DNA of 64,000 bases. It comes from Parabacteroides sp. PH5-46. GTDB taxonomy: Bacteria > Bacteroidota > Bacteroidia > Bacteroidales > Tannerellaceae. Shown here in pieces: positions 61,005 to 64,000 of this stretch. The stretch spans positions 232,143 through 296,142 of the forward strand of contig NZ_JARXXA010000006.1 of assembly GCF_029892785.1 (NCBI RefSeq). Reading direction: 5' to 3'. The stretch's first letter is position 1, and every line of letters begins with the position of its first letter. The position numbers and the translations under genes were made by a program. A model generated the notes under the pieces. The model worked only from the letters and a program-made list of their open reading frames with translations. It made no database searches and was not told the origin of the DNA.

Positions 61005-61729
61005 TTGATTACAAATACCACATTGAGGAATGAAGCGGGACTGGTGATTTGTGACTTCACTTTGTAGCTTAGCTTTCCTGCAGTGCTAACAGTTACGTTT
61101 TCAATTGTATTTGGGTCGTAATAGGTTACTACATAATCCAGCTCATTTGCCGCATATAAGGTACCTGCCGCTTTTGAAGGTATCTTTGCTAGCGAAGCAT
61201 TACTGCTTACAAAGCTAGTATTACCTGTCTGGGTAAACTGTCTTACATACTCTGCATACAGGTCTATCTGGTCTGTTTGTCCTACTGCTTTGAGTGGGAT
61301 GTTGAACGAAGGGATGTAGAAGTACTTTTCGGCAGCGGTGGCATCACCTCCTCCGGCTCCTATCTGTGCCCACTTGGCACCGTCCCATACGTAGACTCCT
61401 TTTTTAAAGTCGCCTGTTGTGGTAAGGTTATACACTACCAGTCCGGCATGCGCTGCCTTAGTAGCAGCTTGATTGGTACTATTCCATTCGGTATCGCTGG
61501 TACCGATGAAAGGCTGTAAGGTAGTTGTAGACACTAAGTTCACTCTTGGCAGACCCAAGCCTCCTTTGGTGGACGTTACATTCGTAGTTGCATCGGCTGC
61601 CTGGCTTTTGATTTCCAGCAGCGCTGCTTTGGCCGGAGCTACGTCCGAGCCTACCGTTACCTGTCCGTAAGCCGATCCTATTCCGGCCACAGCTACAAGC
61701 AGTAAAACAAGTTTCAATTTCTGTATCAT
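61001..61729 (-). CDS. Small secreted protein, module paralogue 1
   Basis: A 242-residue secreted protein with a signal peptide (cleavage after S-A-Y-G-Q). The N-terminal part has V-T-V-G-S-D-V-A-P-A-K-A-A-L-L-E-I-K and G-L-V-V-Y-N-L-T-T-T-G-D-F-K-K-G-V-Y-V-W-D-G-style sequence, common in Bacteroidota exported proteins. A C-terminal domain (about 135-242) runs from Y-F-Y-I-P-S-F-N-I-P-L to V-V-F-V-I-K. It is clearly paralogous to the partial gene at the right edge of the window. It is translationally coupled to the VCBS-repeat gene. An unusually structured 320-bp upstream region precedes it. Function unknown; an accessory or adhesin-like role with the partner is possible. Confidence 0.78.
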   Translation of the reverse strand: MIQKLKLVLLLVAVAGIGSAYGQVTVGSDVAPAKAALLEIKSQAADATTNVTSTKGGLGLPRVNLVSTTTLQPFIGTSDTEWNSTNQAATKAAHAGLVVYNLTTTGDFKKGVYVWDGAKWAQIGAGGGDATAAEKYFYIPSFNIPLKAVGQTDQIDLYAEYVRQFTQTGNTSFVSSNASLAKIPSKAAGTLYAANELDYVVTYYDPNTIENVTVSTAGKLSYKVKSQITSPASFLNVVFVIK

Positions 61730-61759
61730 AATCTATTTATTTTATTTTAAAAATTACAC

Positions 61760-61784
61760 ATAAAAAAAGCGTATAAGGCTTTCT
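61760..61784 (-). terminator. Weak terminator-like hairpin in the leader of paralogue 1
   Basis: On the minus strand AGAAAGC-CTTATAC-GCTTTTT forms a 7-bp stem (one G-T pair) merging into a run of T. It lies directly after the 12-bp-stem element and about 30 nt before the start codon. It is weak, and an attenuation role is only a possibility. Confidence 0.35.
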
Positions 61785-61788
61785 TTTA

Positions 61789-61887
61789 ATTGGCTTACAC
61801 ACTTTTATAGAAAGACAAGAAATCCGAAAGGACTTGTATTTCCTTCACAGCCTTATTGTGCTGAAACACAGCAGGGTGTAAGCCAAT
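61789..61887 (-). other. 99-nt structured element closed by a perfect 12-bp stem
   Basis: ATTGGCTTACAC (61789-61800) is exactly complementary to 61876-61887. Inside, read on the minus strand, are a TGCTG/CAGCA hairpin and a second hairpin, ACAAG-TCC-TTTC-GGA-(TTT)-CTTGT. Together they make a three-way-junction shape. It lies in the 5' leader of the small secreted gene (start 61729). It could be a structured leader RNA, a small RNA, or a miniature inverted-repeat element; no target duplication is seen at its ends. Confidence 0.55.
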
Positions 61888-61903
61888 ATGTCAAAGAATG
61901 TTA

Positions 61904-61991
61904 TTTTTCTCATCTGGATGAGAACTTTTTCTCATGCGGATGAGAATTTTTTCTCAACGGGGTGAGAATTTATTCTCATCGGCATGAAACT
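61904..61991. repeat. Array of four 22-bp TTCTCAT-NNGG-ATGAGAA hairpin units
   Basis: Units at 61904-61925, 61926-61947, 61948-61969 and 61970-61991 share the pattern TTTTTCTCATnnGGATGAGAA. Each is self-complementary (TTCTCAT/ATGAGAA), and the fourth is the most diverged. A fragment of a fifth (TTTTTCAT) follows. A near-identical 37-nt piece occurs at 11728-11769. The array lies between the two secreted-protein modules. Confidence 0.8.
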
Positions 61992-62049
61992 TTTTTCATT
62001 ACGTCAAAACAGGGTGAATATTAACGAACTCTTTGTTAATCGTTCACCA

Positions 62050-63549
62050 TTAATAAAGGTGTATATTCGGATTTACCGGCATAACGCAAGGGTTGATAGG
62101 TACTTGCAAGACCTTTATTCTGTCTGTTATCGGATTATTACCGGCATAAGGTATAACTGTAAGGGCATACGTTCCCGGCTTCGTATATTTATGTGTATAA
62201 GAGTATTGGCTACTGCTTATATTTGTATCTTCTTTAACAGTACCGTCGCCAAAATCCCATACAATTTTTGTTATTTGTGATTCTATTCCTGAAATATTAA
62301 GTATAGTAGTAAAGGTTAAAGCCTCTTCACTACATATCGGGAGTGTTTTGTCGACAGAGATGGAAACACTCCACCAACTTGGAGAGAAAGAAGGAAGTCC
62401 CCATTTACTAGATGTGCCACCTTTTAAAACATTAGCTCTATATAGTTTAAGATTGCCATACTCTTCAGGGTTGTCTACAACGACGAACCCAGAACCTGCA
62501 GTTGCCGCATAAATTCGCCAATCAGGCCCTAACTGAAGAGCGTAGACATTAGAGATATTATAGATTAACGGTTCGGTAGAAATGTCAGCAAGTAAATTGG
62601 CAAAGTCATAAACTTTCAATGATTTTACATTACCAACATATAAGTATTTTCCGGAAGGAGAAAAGCTCACACCATAGGGGTATATGGAAATATTGCTACC
62701 ATCATACTCTACTTTTTTTACATTGCTAAAAACGCCTGTTGCTGTATCAAATTCACCGAAAACAAGATGCTGATATGCAGCTGTAGCCCATGCAAAATAT
62801 TTTCCGTCAGGCGAAAAAGTTATATAAGCACCAATAGTTTTAAATGTATTTGTAAAAGGCATGGCAGTTGTAACGGGAGTAGAGGATACGCCGCTTGCAC
62901 TCACCAACCAAGCATTCAGATAAGTAGGACTTATATCCCTACCGGCAGCTACTACCCAATAATCTTCTCCATTGGCATGTTTGACAGAAGTAAGTACCTC
63001 TCCTGTTTTCCCTAAATGTCCTTGAAAAAGATTATTTTTAGATATCACATCTCCCAATGGAGCAGTCGTCGTTCCATTTCCTTCGGCCCTCATATCTACT
63101 ATTGAATAAGATAAATTATTATTAACATATTCTGATACAGTAACAACTATATATTGATCGATATGTCCTGGAAAGGGTATGATAATACCTGATTGAGCTG
63201 AAGAATGATGTCCGGTTAATCCTGTGCCATTTGGCATTTCCTGCAAAGAGTTATCCCAGATAGTCATTCCATCAGAAAAACAAAGTAAGTTTCCATTAGG
63301 ATCTGAAAGCGAAAAGCTCCCTTCAACTAAATTTATAGGTATTGTTAATTCAGTCGGATACGGGGTCGGAAGCCCATGTAAAGTCGCAGTTTCCGTTCCA
63401 CCTATTCCTAAGCAACCCATAGATTGGGTTGTATTCCATGTTACTCCAGCATTTTCTCCAAAAAACCAGTTGTTAGCTTCTTTCTGTGCCTGTCCGGAAA
63501 GGGCGATAATCGAGAGCAGACAGGCTATATATATTATTCTGTATTTCAT
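62050..63549 (-). CDS. Large secreted PKD-domain protein with C-terminal PVNxNI tail
   Basis: A 499-residue secreted protein with a signal peptide (cleavage after G-Q-A-Q). The central part (about 25-380) looks like a beta-propeller of the type found in Bacteroidota PKD proteins: W-F-F-G-E-N-A-G-V-T-W-N near the start, then repeated F-S-P-D-G-K-Y-F-A-W and F-S-P-S-G-K-Y-L-Y-V blades. A PKD domain follows (about 400-480; V-W-D-F-G-D-G-T-V, then Y-T-H-K-Y-T-K-P-G-T-Y). The last residues, C-V-M-P-V-N-P-N-I-H-L-Y, match the tail of the VCBS protein. It is 16 nt downstream of the second small-protein paralogue, giving the same small-plus-large arrangement as the neighbouring module. Confidence 0.8.
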   Translation of the reverse strand: MKYRIIYIACLLSIIALSGQAQKEANNWFFGENAGVTWNTTQSMGCLGIGGTETATLHGLPTPYPTELTIPINLVEGSFSLSDPNGNLLCFSDGMTIWDNSLQEMPNGTGLTGHHSSAQSGIIIPFPGHIDQYIVVTVSEYVNNNLSYSIVDMRAEGNGTTTAPLGDVISKNNLFQGHLGKTGEVLTSVKHANGEDYWVVAAGRDISPTYLNAWLVSASGVSSTPVTTAMPFTNTFKTIGAYITFSPDGKYFAWATAAYQHLVFGEFDTATGVFSNVKKVEYDGSNISIYPYGVSFSPSGKYLYVGNVKSLKVYDFANLLADISTEPLIYNISNVYALQLGPDWRIYAATAGSGFVVVDNPEEYGNLKLYRANVLKGGTSSKWGLPSFSPSWWSVSISVDKTLPICSEEALTFTTILNISGIESQITKIVWDFGDGTVKEDTNISSSQYSYTHKYTKPGTYALTVIPYAGNNPITDRIKVLQVPINPCVMPVNPNIHLY

Positions 63550-63565
63550 ATTATTGATTTTTGAT

Positions 63566-64000
63566 TTATTCTTTAACTACAAACACAATAGTCATAAACG
63601 CGGTGGGTAATGGGTCGGTATCAAGTACGTTGTACGTCATAACGCCCTGGTTGGTTATTGAGTTTACCGTTACCACGCTGGCATCGTAATTCACCACTAC
63701 GTAGTCGAGTTGTGTCCGGGTATAAAGCGTTCCAATCTCAGGTGCGGGGACAGTTGTTACCGATGAATTACTAGTTTTGTATAAGGTAGTATTCAATGAC
63801 TGAGTAAATTGCTTTTGGTATTCGGCATAAAGGTCGAAGGTCTTGCTGCCTTTCGCATCCATGGGTAGGTTAAAGGCAGGCATGTAGAACCACTTTTTAC
63901 CGCCTCCTGAGCCGCTATCGGCTCCTTCGGCTGCTTCTGTCCACTTTTCTCCATCCCATACATAGATGCCTTTTTTGAAAGGGCTTGTTGTGGTGAGGTT
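63566..64000 (-). CDS. Small secreted protein, module paralogue 2 (5' end outside window)
   Basis: The last about 144 codons of a gene that begins beyond the right edge. The frame reads on from M-P-A-F to the window end with N-L-T-T-T-S-P-F-K-K-G-I-Y-V-W-D-G-E-K-W, closely matching the corresponding part of the 61.0-61.7 kb protein. Also shared are K-K/Y-W/F-F-Y-M/I-P-A/S-F-N, D-L-Y-A-E-Y, Q-F-T-Q, G-T-L-Y, L-D-Y-V-V and the terminal V-F-V-V/I-K. The linker has a Ser/Gly run. The PKD-protein gene follows 16 nt later. Signal peptide not visible because truncated. Confidence 0.8.
   Translation of the reverse strand, partial: NLTTTSPFKKGIYVWDGEKWTEAAEGADSGSGGGKKWFYMPAFNLPMDAKGSKTFDLYAEYQKQFTQSLNTTLYKTSNSSVTTVPAPEIGTLYTRTQLDYVVVNYDASVVTVNSITNQGVMTYNVLDTDPLPTAFMTIVFVVKE

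Noticed and set aside
61904..61991. Possible CRISPR array
   Set aside because: The 22-bp units abut with no spacers between them; no cas genes.
61984..62280. Plus-strand open frame of 98 codons over the end of the PKD-protein gene
   Set aside because: Most of it is antisense to the conserved PKD domain. The composition is atypical and there is no ribosome-binding or promoter signal.

Overview
The window is a contiguous, gene-dense stretch of a chromosome from a Bacteroidota member. Order Bacteroidales is strongly suggested, and a Parabacteroides/Tannerellaceae-type gut anaerobe is plausible but not proven. Supporting signs are SusC/SusD and TonB-receptor lipoprotein pairs, DUF4249 and WbqC proteins, a LuxR-tailed propeller sensor, OstA/LptD-type LPS export proteins, and acetate fermentation genes. 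Many intergenic regions also carry the Bacteroidales -7 promoter box TAnnTTTG, sometimes with a -33 TTTG about 19-20 bp upstream. No phage, insertion sequence, CRISPR array or rRNA was seen. Two tRNAs are present (Arg-CCG and Gln-TTG).

Layout. 0-8.4 kb: the 3' end of recQ, then an envelope-biogenesis block (three periplasmic PPIase/SurA-like proteins, an OstA-like LPS transport protein, a small tail-anchored protein) ending in mutL. 8.4-12.1 kb: a DUF4249/TonB-receptor pair on the minus strand and an alkyltransferase-like protein. 12.3-20.3 kb: a compact polysaccharide utilisation locus (SusC, SusD, a glycan-binding lipoprotein, a terminator, a GH3 beta-glucosidase), probably for a beta-glucan. 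20.4-33.3 kb: housekeeping genes (efp, radC, sufT-like, lpxH, ackA-pta, cdaA-folP, murF, a DUF2339 protein, a TauE/SafE permease, tyrS). 33.3-43.5 kb: PH-like membrane proteins, lpdA, two META lipoproteins, a NamZ-type muramidase, an HD protein, lptD, ung, asnA and tRNA-Arg. 43.5-51.6 kb: an orphan protein, tRNA-Gln, a DUF5703 glycosidase-like protein, a membrane propeller/LuxR regulator, and a hemerythrin protein paired with a LuxR regulator. 51.7-57.5 kb: a Pit phosphate transporter, then wbqC, two signal peptidases and dapB on the minus strand. 57.7-64 kb: an AraC regulator downstream of two tandem modules, each made of a small secreted protein plus a large secreted protein.

The most interesting material is in the 57.7-64 kb cluster. 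The two modules are built on paralogous small proteins, and their unrelated large proteins end in the same short C-terminal motif (C-x-x-P-V-N-x-N-I). Between the modules lie a 99-nt element closed by a perfect 12-bp stem and an array of four 22-bp hairpin units. A second, unrelated array of palindromes with the same 22-bp period lies upstream of tyrS. Several enzyme-family members have lost key residues: MutL has lost its endonuclease and zinc motifs, one of two signal peptidases lacks the catalytic lysine, the O6-alkylguanine transferase homologue has Ala for Cys, and a LuxR regulator lacks its phospho-acceptor Asp. One periplasmic PPIase carries a histidine-rich loop.
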